Positions 1-7,887 of a DNA stretch of 64,000 nt are shown here, in pieces. This DNA is from Ferrovibrio xuzhouensis. GTDB taxonomy: Bacteria > Pseudomonadota > Alphaproteobacteria > Ferrovibrionales > Ferrovibrionaceae. Position numbers and translations under genes: made by a program. Positions within the stretch are counted from its first letter, which is position 1, and each line of letters starts with the position of its first letter. The notes beneath the pieces are model-generated. The model made no database searches. It worked only from the letters and a program-made list of their open reading frames with translations, and had not been told where the DNA came from. Location: contig NZ_JBHRYJ010000004.1 of the NCBI RefSeq assembly GCF_042648965.1, positions 186,001 to 250,000 on the forward strand. The letters run 5' to 3'.

Positions 1-2
1 AG

Positions 3-206
3 GGCAAGTTCGATTACGGTTTTGCCGTCGACTGGATGCGCAAGGACCTCGGCATCTGCCTTGCGGAAGCGCGGCGCAACGGCGCCAGCCTGCCGGTGGC
101 GGCGCTGGTCGACCAGTTCTATGCCGAAGTGCAGCAGATGGGCGGCAATCGCTGGGATACCTCCAGCCTGATCGCCCGCCTGGAAGCCACCAAGACCAAG
201 AAGTAA
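3..206 (+). CDS. C-terminal end of an NAD(P)-dependent beta-hydroxyacid dehydrogenase (partial)
   Basis: Only the last 67 codons are inside the window; the gene starts upstream. The frame reads FDYGFAVDWMRKDLGI and ends DTSSLIARLEATKTKK followed by TAA. This tail matches the all-helical C-terminal domain of the 3-hydroxyisobutyrate dehydrogenase / tartronate semialdehyde reductase family, where the DWMRKD stretch belongs to the substrate-facing helices. The Rossmann domain and the catalytic lysine are not visible, so the substrate cannot be named. A second family member, mmsB, lies at 6137-7033. The family call is fairly secure; the specific reaction is unknown. Confidence 0.7.
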   Translation, partial: GKFDYGFAVDWMRKDLGICLAEARRNGASLPVAALVDQFYAEVQQMGGNRWDTSSLIARLEATKTKK

Positions 207-227
207 AGCTGCGGGGCGCGGCAGCCG

Positions 228-1253
228 TCAGGGCTGCCGCTTGCCCTCGGCGATCATGCGGGCGATGTCGCGCGCGAAATAGGTCAGCACGCCGTCGCAG
301 CCGGCCCGCTTGAACGCCAGCAGGCTTTCCCAGGCCACGCGGGTGCGATCAAGCCAGCCGCGTTCGGCGGCGCCGGCCAGCATCGCGTATTCGCCGGAAA
401 CCTGATAGGCGAAGGTCGGCAGCCCGAAGGCCTGCTTCACCCGCCAGCAGATGTCGAGATAGGGCATGCCCGGCTTCACCATCACCATGTCGGCGCCCTC
501 GGCGATGTCCAGCGCCACTTCGCGCAGGGCCTCGTCGCCGTTGCCGGGGTTCATCTGGTAGGTGCGCTTGTCGCCGCCGCCGAGATTGCCGGAGGACCCG
601 ACCGCATCGCGGAACGGCCCGTAGAAGGCGGAAGCGTATTTGGCCGCATAGGCCATGATCTTCACATTGCGGAAGCCCTCGGCTTCCAGCGCCTCGCGGA
701 TGGCGGCGACCCGGCCGTCCATCATGTCCGACGGGGCAATGATGTCGCAGCCGGCCCGCGCCTGCACCAGGGCCTGCTCGACCAGCACCGCGACGCTTTC
801 ATCGTTGAGGATCTCGTCGTCCTGCAGCAGGCCGTCATGGCCGTGGCTGGTATAGGGATCGAGGGCAACGTCGCAGAGGATGCCGATGTTGCCGGTGCCG
901 GCCTTGATGGCACGCACCGTGCGGCAGATCAGATTGTCGGGATTGGTCGCTTCGCGGCCATCGGCCGTCTTCAGGCCGGGATCGGTGGCGGGGAACAGGG
1001 CGATGGCCGGGATGCCAAGCTGTTCGGCCTCGCGCGCGGCGGCCACCGCGGCATCGATGCTCAGCCGCTCGACGCCGGGCATCGAGGGGATCGGCGCGCT
1101 GCCGCTGCCGTCATGGACGAAGATCGGCCAGATCAGGTCGTCGATGCCGAGGCGGTTCTCGGCGACCAGGCGCCGGGTCCAGTCGCGGTCGCGCAGGCGG
1201 CGCGGACGCAGGGCCGGGACGGAAGGAAGGGGGGGCAAATGGCTCTCTGTCAT
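228..1253 (-). CDS. hemB: Delta-aminolevulinic acid dehydratase (porphobilinogen synthase)
   Basis: Condenses two 5-aminolevulinate molecules to porphobilinogen in the tetrapyrrole pathway, in the cytoplasm. The 341-residue protein has the usual family length. Two Schiff-base lysines are visible: K205 in MAYAAKYASAFYG and K260 in MVMVKPGMPYLD. The metal loop reads LDPYTSHGHDG (about residues 131-141) and lacks the cysteine triad of zinc enzymes, so this is the Mg2+-type enzyme usual in alphaproteobacteria. I chose the ATG at 1253 because it lies one base after the TGA of the upstream HigA-like gene (TGAcATG), a spacing typical of translational coupling. A longer frame to 1289 exists but would run into that gene. 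Confidence 0.95.
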   Translation of the reverse strand: MTESHLPPLPSVPALRPRRLRDRDWTRRLVAENRLGIDDLIWPIFVHDGSGSAPIPSMPGVERLSIDAAVAAAREAEQLGIPAIALFPATDPGLKTADGREATNPDNLICRTVRAIKAGTGNIGILCDVALDPYTSHGHDGLLQDDEILNDESVAVLVEQALVQARAGCDIIAPSDMMDGRVAAIREALEAEGFRNVKIMAYAAKYASAFYGPFRDAVGSSGNLGGGDKRTYQMNPGNGDEALREVALDIAEGADMVMVKPGMPYLDICWRVKQAFGLPTFAYQVSGEYAMLAGAAERGWLDRTRVAWESLLAFKRAGCDGVLTYFARDIARMIAEGKRQP

Positions 1254-1254
1254 G

Positions 1255-1482
1255 TCAGAGAGCTTTATTAAACCTCTCCTGGAACGCAAGCCAGACCCAC
1301 GGCGAGGTCCCGAAAATACGACCCAGCCGCAGGGCCAGCCCGAGCGAGATCGGCCGCTGGCCGTTCAGCACCATCCGCAGCAGGCGCAGCGGCATCCGGG
1401 CTTCAAGGTAAAAGTGCTCCGGGTCCGTGCCGCGGGCATCGATGGCCCGCGCCAGCAGGGTACCGGGATGAATGGGCAGCAT
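1255..1482 (-). CDS. HigA-like XRE-family HTH protein without a visible toxin partner
   Basis: A 75-residue protein starting MLPIHPGTLLARAI. The PIHPG start, a helix-turn-helix around residues 18-45 with NGQRPISLGLALRLGRIFG, and the following TSPWVWLAFQERF are characteristic of HigA-type antitoxins. The ATG at 1482 has a GGAGG ribosome-binding site nine bases upstream, which makes this start better than longer in-frame ones. The family normally pairs with a HigB RNase encoded just upstream, but the upstream neighbour here is the histidine kinase gene, so this copy is an orphan. It ends one base before hemB and is probably co-transcribed with it. A role as a hemB-linked regulator is only inference. 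Confidence 0.75.
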   Translation of the reverse strand: MLPIHPGTLLARAIDARGTDPEHFYLEARMPLRLLRMVLNGQRPISLGLALRLGRIFGTSPWVWLAFQERFNKAL

Positions 1483-1559
1483 GGTCGGCAACCTCCGCGC
1501 ATCGGGAGACCTGTCGGAGCAGAATCGCCGATAGCGGTTAACAGCCGGTAATTGTGCGC

Positions 1560-3680
1560 TCAGGACTGGCCGGCGGCGCCCGGGGTGCGACCGTCTGTCG
1601 CGGTCAGCTGTGCCATTTCGAAATCTTCGCGGCACTGCAGCGTGAACCGGAAGGTCGATCCCTTGCCGACGGTGCTGGTGACGCCGATCTCGCCGCCCAT
1701 CAGCTGGACGAGGTGGCGGCAGATCGTCAGTCCGAGACCGGTGCCGCCATAGCGCCGGGTCGTCGAGGCGTCAGCCTGGATGAAGGGCTCGAACAGCCGG
1801 TCCTGGATCTCCAGCGGAATGCCGATGCCGGTGTCATGTACGGCGCAATGCAGCAGGAAGCGATCGTCCGCCTGCGGTGTCGCCGTCACTTCCAGTTCGA
1901 TGCTGCCGTTTTCGGTGAACTTGATGGCGTTGCCCAGCAGGTTGCTGAGGATCTGCCGCAGCCGCAGCGGATCGCCGATCAGGTGCTCGGGGACAGTATC
2001 GGCGACGGTGGTGCGCATGCGGTCATTGTTTTCTTCGGCACGGGGCTGCAGCAGGGCGACGACGCCGGCGATGGTGGGGCGCAGGTCGAAGTCGATGCTG
2101 TCGATCCGCAGCTTGCCGGCTTCCAGCTTGGAAATGTCGAGAATGTCGTCGATCAGGCCAAGCAGGTCGCGCGCCGATTGTTCGGCGATATCGGCATAGC
2201 GGCGCAGTTGCGGCTCAAGGTCATGCTTCTGCAGCATGCCGAGCATCCCGATCACGCCGTTCATCGGTGTCCTGATTTCATGGCTCATCATCGCCAGAAA
2301 GCTCGATTTGGCACGGTTGGCAGCTTCCGCCGCATCGCGGGCATGCAGCAGGGCCTGGGCGTTCTCCGCCAGCCGGACGGATTGTTCCTCCAGCATCTGG
2401 CGCTGCCAGTCCAGTTCGGTCATCTGCTGGCGGACCTGGTCGACATCCTCCAGGCTGCCCAGCATCCGCAGCGGCCGGCCGGTCGCATCGCGCATCACCT
2501 CGGCGCGGGCCAGCACCCAGATGTATCGCCCATCGCCGCGCCGCAGGCGGAACTCGCATTCATAAGGCCGCTCGCCGCGCAGGCTTTCATTGACCCGCTT
2601 CTGTACCCGGGGCAGGTCTTCCGGATGGATCAGGGCGTTGAAGGCCTCGATGGTGGTGCGGGTTTCCAGCAGGTTGCCGTCGTCGCTGGCCTGCAGGTAG
2701 TTGGCCGCGATCAGCAGATGCCCGGTCGGCAGCGACCAGTCCCAGATGCCGATATGACTGCTGCGGGCCGCCGCCTGGAACAGGCTGTTGCTTTCCTCGA
2801 GTGCGGCACGGGCCTCGGCCATCTCCTGCTGCTGCATGGCGACGCGGGCCGCCAGCGTCAGCAGCCCGGCGATGGTATAGGTGCCGAGCAGGCAGGCGAT
2901 CAGCGACAGGGCGGGGACGATGGTCTCCGATGAACCGGCGACCAGGGCCTGCCACAGCACGAAGGACGCGGTAACGCCGCCGACCAGGATCAGCGTCTGT
3001 CCGGCCAGCAGAGCCAGCGGCGCGATGCGCGGTGCGGGATAGAACGCGCGGGCAGCGCAGGCCATGCCGAGTAGCAGCAGGATGATCGCGCCGTCCGGCA
3101 AAGCGGCCGTATGGGTCGCCCAATGCGTCGATTGCGGCAGCACGGATGACGCGCCGACGGCCAGCGTGACGGCAAGCGCGACGATGGTCATGGCCATGGA
3201 CCAGCCGAGCGGCACGTTGTTGGCCGTGGCCTGCCCCGACAGCGGCACGCTCAGGCGCAGGCCGGCAACGATGAAGCCGCAGTCGACAACCGGGCCGGCA
3301 TGGGAGAACCAGAGAATGCCCGTGGCCATGCCCGCGGGCAGGCTTGCCGCGGTCAGGTCCGGGATCAGGGCGAACACCGCCAGTCCGGCAAAGCCGAACA
3401 GGACCAGCAGCAGGGCTGCCAGTCGGCTCAGCCGCTCGGCGTGATCGCGCAGCAGCAGGGCGAGGGCGGCAAGGGCGGCCGCCACGACAATGTCGGCATG
3501 GAAAGGCGGATGGCCGGGCAGCCAGGCAACATCCTGCACGCCACCCACCGTCTCGCGGCCGGCGATGCAGCCCAGCGCCACGCCGACCATCAGGACGGCG
3601 AGGCCGTAGGACAGCCCTCGTAACGGTCCGCGCTGGACCGGCATATTCGTCGACCGTGGCCGGGAAACGTCAGGGACCAT
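1560..3680 (-). CDS. Membrane-bound PAS sensor histidine kinase
   Basis: About 706 residues if it starts at the ATG at 3680; an ATG at 3644 is equally possible and neither has a strong ribosome-binding site. The N-terminal 280 residues hold roughly seven or eight hydrophobic segments, an integral-membrane sensor region I cannot assign to a named family. A PAS domain follows at about 300-417 (HIGIWDWS, HPEDLPRVQKRV), then a short coiled coil and a HisKA domain with the phosphorylated histidine in SHEIRTPMNGV (about H467). The ATPase domain carries the N box (NLLGNAIKFTENG), G1 (DTGIGIP) and G2 (GGTGLGL). No receiver domain is fused and no response regulator gene is adjacent, so the partner is encoded elsewhere. 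The ligand is unknown. Confidence 0.85.
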   Translation of the reverse strand: MVPDVSRPRSTNMPVQRGPLRGLSYGLAVLMVGVALGCIAGRETVGGVQDVAWLPGHPPFHADIVVAAALAALALLLRDHAERLSRLAALLLVLFGFAGLAVFALIPDLTAASLPAGMATGILWFSHAGPVVDCGFIVAGLRLSVPLSGQATANNVPLGWSMAMTIVALAVTLAVGASSVLPQSTHWATHTAALPDGAIILLLLGMACAARAFYPAPRIAPLALLAGQTLILVGGVTASFVLWQALVAGSSETIVPALSLIACLLGTYTIAGLLTLAARVAMQQQEMAEARAALEESNSLFQAAARSSHIGIWDWSLPTGHLLIAANYLQASDDGNLLETRTTIEAFNALIHPEDLPRVQKRVNESLRGERPYECEFRLRRGDGRYIWVLARAEVMRDATGRPLRMLGSLEDVDQVRQQMTELDWQRQMLEEQSVRLAENAQALLHARDAAEAANRAKSSFLAMMSHEIRTPMNGVIGMLGMLQKHDLEPQLRRYADIAEQSARDLLGLIDDILDISKLEAGKLRIDSIDFDLRPTIAGVVALLQPRAEENNDRMRTTVADTVPEHLIGDPLRLRQILSNLLGNAIKFTENGSIELEVTATPQADDRFLLHCAVHDTGIGIPLEIQDRLFEPFIQADASTTRRYGGTGLGLTICRHLVQLMGGEIGVTSTVGKGSTFRFTLQCREDFEMAQLTATDGRTPGAAGQS

Positions 3681-3859
3681 AATCGGCTGCGTCAGATACC
3701 CAGTTTTGTGATTTCGCGGGCGCAGCGATATCGCTGGCATGGCTGGCCAAGCTAGCATGGGGGGCGACGGCAGGCGACCCTGTTCTGCGCGGATGGCGGC
3801 GACGGACATTGACGGCCCGCCATGGGCCGATTAAGACCCGGGACCAGGGAGAAAACGCC

Positions 3860-5011
3860 ATGAATCTGGAGCTTTCGGAAGACCAGCGGGCTATTCGCGA
3901 CATGGCACGGCGTTTCGCCGCCGAGCGGCTGAAGCCGCATGCGGCGAAGTGGGACGAAGAGAAGCACTTCCCGGTTGCGGAACTGCGCGAGGCAGCTGAG
4001 CTTGGTTTTGGCGGCATCTATGTGAAGGACGATGTCGGCGGCTCGGGGCTCAGCCGGCTCGATGCGGCGATCATCTTCGAGGAACTGGCGGCCGGCTGCA
4101 CCTCGACGGCGGCCTATATCTCGATCCACAACATGGCGGCCTGGATGATTGACCGTTTCGGCAGCGATGCCCTGCGGCAGCGGGTCCTGCCCGACCTGTG
4201 CAGCATGCAGGCCTTCGCCTCCTATTGCCTGACCGAACCCAATGCCGGTTCTGATGCTGCGTCGCTGCAGACCCGCGCCGTCGACGCCGGCGATCATTAT
4301 GTGTTGAACGGCACCAAGGCCTTCATCTCGGGCGGCGGCCGTGCCGATGTCTATGTCTGCATGGTGCGCACCGGCGAGCCGGGACCGCAAGGCATCACCT
4401 GCCTGGTGGTGGAGAATGGTACGCCCGGCCTGTCCTTCGGCGCGCAGGAACGCAAGCTCGGCTGGAACAGCCAGCCGACCGCCATGGTGATCTTCGAGGA
4501 CTGCCGGGTGCCGAAGGCGAACCGGGTCGGCGAGGAGGGCGACGGCTTCAGGATCGCCATGGCCGGCCTCGATGGCGGCCGCATCAATATCGGTGCCTGC
4601 TCGATCGGCGCCGCGACCGCCTGCCTTGAAGCGGCGCGCGAGCATGTGGCAACGCGCAAGCAGTTCGGCAAGGCGCTGGCCGACTTCCAGGCGACCCAGT
4701 TCAAGCTGGCCGACATGGCCACAGAGCTGATCGCGGCCCGGCTGATGATCCGCCAGGCGGCAGCCCGTCTCGATGCGAAGCACCCGGAGGCGACTATGGC
4801 CTGCGCCATGGCCAAGCGCTTTGCCACCGATGCCGGCTTCGCCATCTGCAACGAGGCTTTGCAGCTGCATGGCGGCTACGGGTATCTCAAGGATTATCCC
4901 ATCGAGCGTTATCTGCGCGATGCCCGCGTGCACCAGATTCTCGAAGGCACCAACGAGATCATGCGCGTGATCGTTTCCCGCCGCCTGCTCGGCGGCGCCT
5001 CCCTCGACTGA
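3860..5011 (+). CDS. Acyl-CoA dehydrogenase, probably isobutyryl-CoA dehydrogenase
   Basis: FAD-dependent alpha,beta-dehydrogenation of a short-chain acyl-CoA, passing electrons to ETF. The 383-residue protein has the standard layout: N-terminal helical domain (NLELSEDQRAIRDMARRFAA), middle beta domain with the FAD-binding YCLTEPNAGSDAAS, and a C-terminal domain ending QILEGTNEIMR, where E362 is at the catalytic-base position. The start MNLELSEDQ at 3860 follows a GGGA box and matches family N-termini better than the in-frame start at 3809. The next two genes encode 3-hydroxyisobutyryl-CoA hydrolase and 3-hydroxyisobutyrate dehydrogenase, so the substrate is most likely isobutyryl-CoA from valine. 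That specificity is inferred from neighbours. Confidence 0.9.
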   Translation: MNLELSEDQRAIRDMARRFAAERLKPHAAKWDEEKHFPVAELREAAELGFGGIYVKDDVGGSGLSRLDAAIIFEELAAGCTSTAAYISIHNMAAWMIDRFGSDALRQRVLPDLCSMQAFASYCLTEPNAGSDAASLQTRAVDAGDHYVLNGTKAFISGGGRADVYVCMVRTGEPGPQGITCLVVENGTPGLSFGAQERKLGWNSQPTAMVIFEDCRVPKANRVGEEGDGFRIAMAGLDGGRINIGACSIGAATACLEAAREHVATRKQFGKALADFQATQFKLADMATELIAARLMIRQAAARLDAKHPEATMACAMAKRFATDAGFAICNEALQLHGGYGYLKDYPIERYLRDARVHQILEGTNEIMRVIVSRRLLGGASLD

Positions 5012-5034
5012 AGCAGAAAAGACAACGGAACAAG

Positions 5035-6084
5035 ATGACCGACGAGATTGCGTTTGCCGTCCAGAACGGCGTGGCCACCATCCTGCTGAACCGGCCGCAG
5101 GCCCTGAATGCACTGACCCATACGATGTGCGTGCCGCTGGAACGCCATCTGCGCGACTGGGCGAAGGATGCGGCGGTCAGGGCGGTGATCATCAAGGCGG
5201 CCGGCGACAAGGCTTTCTGCGCCGGCGGCGACATCCGCAAGCTGGCCGACCGCGGCCCGGACGGCACGGCTTACCGGCAGAGGTTCTGGCATGACGAATA
5301 CCGCTGCAACACGCTGATCGGCGAATACCCGAAACCGTTCATCGCGCTGATCGACGGCATCTTCATGGGTGGCGGCGTCGGCCTGTCGGTGCACGGCAGC
5401 CACCGCATCATCAGCGAGCATGCGCTGTTTGCCATGCCGGAGACCGGCATCGGCCTGTTTCCCGATGTCGGCGGCACCTATTTCCTGCCGCGCTGCCCGG
5501 GCGAGATCGGCATGTATCTCGGCCTGACCGGCGCCCGCCTGAAAGGCGCGGATATCATCACGGCCGGCGCGGCCACGCATTTTGTGCCGCGCGAGAAAAT
5601 GCCTGCGCTGGAGGCGGCGCTGATCGCGGCTGCGCCAGCCAGCCAGGCCGATGTCGATGCCGTGGTCGTGAAATTTGCCGCCGATGCCGGGCCGTCGCCC
5701 CTGGCCGGACTGCGGGTCCAGATCGACCGCCTGTTCGGCGGCGCCAGTGTGCCGGCGATCGTCGCGGCCCTGGAGGTCGAGGACAGCGACTTCGCCCGCC
5801 AGCAGCTCAAATTCCTGGCCGGAAAATCGCCGACCTCGCTGAAGCTGACTTTCGCGCAGCTGCGCCGCGGCCGGACCCTGTCGCTGCGCGACTGCATGCG
5901 GCTGGAATGGCGCATGTGCAATCATGTTGCCGGCGGCCATGATTTCTATGAAGGCGTGCGTGCGGTGATCGTCGACAAGGACCACCATCCGCACTGGCAG
6001 CCGGCGACGCTCGGCACGGTGCCGGATGCCGATATCGAGCGCTATTTCGAACCGGTGCCGCAGGGCGAACTGCAGTTCGACTGA
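5035..6084 (+). CDS. 3-hydroxyisobutyryl-CoA hydrolase (crotonase superfamily)
   Basis: Hydrolyses 3-hydroxyisobutyryl-CoA to free 3-hydroxyisobutyrate and CoA in valine breakdown. The 349-residue length exceeds a plain enoyl-CoA hydratase (about 260) and fits the HIBYL-CoA hydrolase subgroup. Diagnostic stretches are LNRPQALNALTHTM, the oxyanion-hole segment KAFCAGGDIRKL and the subgroup signature MPETGIGLFPDVGGTYFLPR, followed by a C-terminal domain with RDCMRLEWRM. It starts 23 bases after the dehydrogenase gene. It could be mis-annotated as enoyl-CoA hydratase, but the PDVGGTYF signature argues for the hydrolase. Confidence 0.9.
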   Translation: MTDEIAFAVQNGVATILLNRPQALNALTHTMCVPLERHLRDWAKDAAVRAVIIKAAGDKAFCAGGDIRKLADRGPDGTAYRQRFWHDEYRCNTLIGEYPKPFIALIDGIFMGGGVGLSVHGSHRIISEHALFAMPETGIGLFPDVGGTYFLPRCPGEIGMYLGLTGARLKGADIITAGAATHFVPREKMPALEAALIAAAPASQADVDAVVVKFAADAGPSPLAGLRVQIDRLFGGASVPAIVAALEVEDSDFARQQLKFLAGKSPTSLKLTFAQLRRGRTLSLRDCMRLEWRMCNHVAGGHDFYEGVRAVIVDKDHHPHWQPATLGTVPDADIERYFEPVPQGELQFD

Positions 6085-6136
6085 CGCGGCCAATCCAGAA
6101 CAGCACCAGCCAGAAAAAGCATCAGGAGGAAACAGC

Positions 6137-7033
6137 ATGGCGAAGATCGGATTTATCGGTGTCGGCAACATGGGTGGGCCGATGGCCGCCAACCTGCTGA
6201 AGGCCGGTCACGAGGTGACGGCTTTCGACCTCTCGGCCGAGCTGGTGCAGAAGGTGGTGGATGCCGGCGGAAAGAAGGCCGCAACGGCCGCAGATGCCGT
6301 GCGCGATGCGGAGATCGTGGTCTCCATGCTGCCGGCCGGCAAGCATGTGAAGGCGGTCTATACCGGCGACAAGGGGATACTGGCCGCAGCCAAACCCGGC
6401 ACCCTGTTCGTCGACAGTTCGACCATCGACGTGAAGACGGCCCGCGAAGTGATCGCGGCGGCCGAAGCGAAAGGCATGCTGATGCTGGATGCGCCGGTCT
6501 CGGGCGGCGTGGCCGGGGCGGAGAATGCCGCGCTGACCTTCATGGTCGGGGGCAGCGACGCAGCCTTCGCCAGGGCAAAGCCGGTGCTGGAGGCGATGGG
6601 CAAGAAGATCGTCCACGCCGGCGGCGCCGGCAACGGCCAGGTGGCGAAAGTCTGCAACAACATGGTGCTCGGCATCTCGATGATCGCCGTCTCGGAAGCC
6701 TTTGTGATGGCCGAGAAACTCGGCCTGTCGACACAGGCGATGTTCGACATCGTATCCAGCTCGTCGGGGTCGTGCTGGGCCCTGGTCAATCACTGCCCGG
6801 TGCCGGGCCCCGTGCCGACCTCGGCGGCCAATCGCGACTACAAGCCGGGTTTCGCGGCCGAACTGATGCTGAAGGACCTGCGGCTGTCGCAGGAGGCGGC
6901 GCGTAGCGCCAAGGTCGAAACGCCGCTGGGGGCCGAGGCCACGGCGCTGTTTGCCGAATATGTCGAAACCGCCAGCGGCGGCTCGTCCGACTATTCCGGC
7001 ATCATCCGTATGATCCGCAAGATGGCCGGCTGA
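6137..7033 (+). CDS. mmsB: 3-hydroxyisobutyrate dehydrogenase
   Basis: Oxidises 3-hydroxyisobutyrate to methylmalonate semialdehyde with NAD+. The 298-residue protein opens with the dinucleotide motif GFIGVGNMGGPMAANLLKAG, carries the substrate loop DAPVSGGVAGAENAALTFMV and the catalytic-lysine helix GNGQVAKVCNNMVLGI, and ends SDYSGIIRMI. The ATG at 6137 has a strong AGGAGGA seven bases upstream. It is the third gene of the valine trio. The enzymes needed to finish the route, methacrylyl-CoA hydratase and methylmalonate-semialdehyde dehydrogenase, are not in this window. Confidence 0.93.
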   Translation: MAKIGFIGVGNMGGPMAANLLKAGHEVTAFDLSAELVQKVVDAGGKKAATAADAVRDAEIVVSMLPAGKHVKAVYTGDKGILAAAKPGTLFVDSSTIDVKTAREVIAAAEAKGMLMLDAPVSGGVAGAENAALTFMVGGSDAAFARAKPVLEAMGKKIVHAGGAGNGQVAKVCNNMVLGISMIAVSEAFVMAEKLGLSTQAMFDIVSSSSGSCWALVNHCPVPGPVPTSAANRDYKPGFAAELMLKDLRLSQEAARSAKVETPLGAEATALFAEYVETASGGSSDYSGIIRMIRKMAG

Positions 7034-7060
7034 ACCGAGGTGTAGAACAGAGGAGGGGCG

Positions 7061-7453
7061 TCAGGCCGGAATGACGGCGGTCGCCTCGATCTCGACCTTG
7101 GCGCGGTCTTCCAGCAAGGCGGCGACCTGCACCAGCGTCATCGCCGGATAATGCCGGCCGATGATCTCGCGGTAGGCTTTGCCGAGATCGGCGTTGCGGG
7201 CCATGTAGTCGCGCTTGTCGGTGACATACCAGGTCAGGCGGACGAGGTGTTCGGGGCGGGCGCCGGCCTCGGCCAGCACGCGCACGATGTTGCGCAGCGC
7301 CTGCCGCGTCTGCTCGACCAGATCATCGCTCTCGAACCGGGCCTCGGCGGTCCAGCCGATCTGGCCGGCGACGAAGACCATACGCCCAGTCGCCGCGATG
7401 CCGTTGGCGTAGCCTTTCGGCGGGGCCCATTCTGCCGGGTTCAGGATGTCCAT
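7061..7453 (-). CDS. RidA (YjgF/YER057c/UK114) family protein
   Basis: A 130-residue single-domain protein of the RidA family, whose best-known members hydrolyse reactive enamine/imine intermediates such as 2-aminoacrylate. Family features seen are ATGRMVFVAGQIGW near the N-terminus, a central NIVRVLAEAGA helix, and the C-terminal VQVAALLEDRAKVEIEATAV. The ATG at 7453 has GGAGG upstream. It converges on mmsB and stands alone. An unusually AT-rich dyad lies 21-40 bases upstream of the start codon and may be its operator. This subgroup may act on a different substrate from classical RidA. Confidence 0.88.
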   Translation of the reverse strand: MDILNPAEWAPPKGYANGIAATGRMVFVAGQIGWTAEARFESDDLVEQTRQALRNIVRVLAEAGARPEHLVRLTWYVTDKRDYMARNADLGKAYREIIGRHYPAMTLVQVAALLEDRAKVEIEATAVIPA

Positions 7454-7473
7454 CGAATCTTGTCCTCCCGATA

Positions 7474-7493
7474 ATATTTTAGATATAAAATAT
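7474..7493. promoter_or_regulatory. AT-rich inverted repeat upstream of the RidA gene
   Basis: Perfect 8-bp arms ATATTTTA and TAAAATAT flank a 4-base spacer GATA, in DNA far richer in AT than the surroundings. It lies 21-40 bases upstream of the RidA start, where a repressor could cover the promoter. The bound factor is unknown. Confidence 0.45.
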
Positions 7494-7551
7494 ATTCATC
7501 CAGCAATGCAAGCCCGCCTGCGCAGCGGAAGAAATAATATGTCCGAAATTT

Positions 7552-7564
7552 TTCGCGTCGCGAA
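7552..7564. repeat. Short inverted repeat TTCGCG-T-CGCGAA
   Basis: Six-base perfect arms with one spacer base, between the RidA gene and the Liv operon. It could be an operator half of the intergenic control region, but it is short enough to be chance. Confidence 0.25.
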
Positions 7565-7614
7565 GTAAGAGTCGACAAAAGCTGACCGACTGTACAGGCT
7601 CTGCCGGGTAACCG

Positions 7615-7631
7615 GCTCAAGCCGCTTGAGC
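7615..7631. promoter_or_regulatory. Inverted repeat upstream of the Liv operon
   Basis: Perfect 8-bp arms GCTCAAGC and GCTTGAGC separated by one base, 31 bases before the first start codon of the operon (7663). It could be a regulator-binding site or a tight RNA hairpin in the leader. No T-run follows, so it is not a terminator. Confidence 0.4.
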
Positions 7632-7662
7632 TTCCGGACAAAGTGATGGTAACAGACCTGTA

Positions 7663-7869
7663 ATGTCACGCGCGACAGACAGCGGTGATGGTGATGCGAT
7701 CGTCGAATTTCGCCGCATCGGGGCGGCGTTAAAGGTGGTCGCGATCGATCCGGCAACCGGCACGGAAGTGTCAATGGTCGGTGACCCGCGTTTGTCGCGT
7801 CAGGAACTTGCGCGATTGGCCGTGCGTAAGCTGCAGTATGTCCTCAATAAGCAGCAGCAGGGCCAATGA
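7663..7869 (+). CDS. Small conserved protein, DUF6898-like
   Basis: A 68-residue protein with the core IVEFRRIGAALKVVAIDPAT followed by GTEVSMVGDPRLSRQELARLA and VRKLQYVLNKQQ. This resembles a small alphaproteobacterial family (DUF6898 as I recall it) often found just upstream of livH. It has no signal peptide, membrane segment or catalytic motif. It ends 18 bases before livH, so it is probably the first gene of the transporter operon. The function is unknown; a cytoplasmic accessory or regulatory role is a guess from position only. Confidence 0.65.
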   Translation: MSRATDSGDGDAIVEFRRIGAALKVVAIDPATGTEVSMVGDPRLSRQELARLAVRKLQYVLNKQQQGQ

Positions 7870-7887
7870 CAGGGAACACGGGGGACA

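Noticed and set aside
1535..1550. CtrA-like site TTAA-N7-TAAT near the HigA gene
   Set aside because: The second half site does not match TTAA, and one imperfect match is expected by chance.
3752..5113. 453-codon frame antisense to the acyl-CoA dehydrogenase
   Set aside because: The sense strand holds a complete, well-matched dehydrogenase gene.
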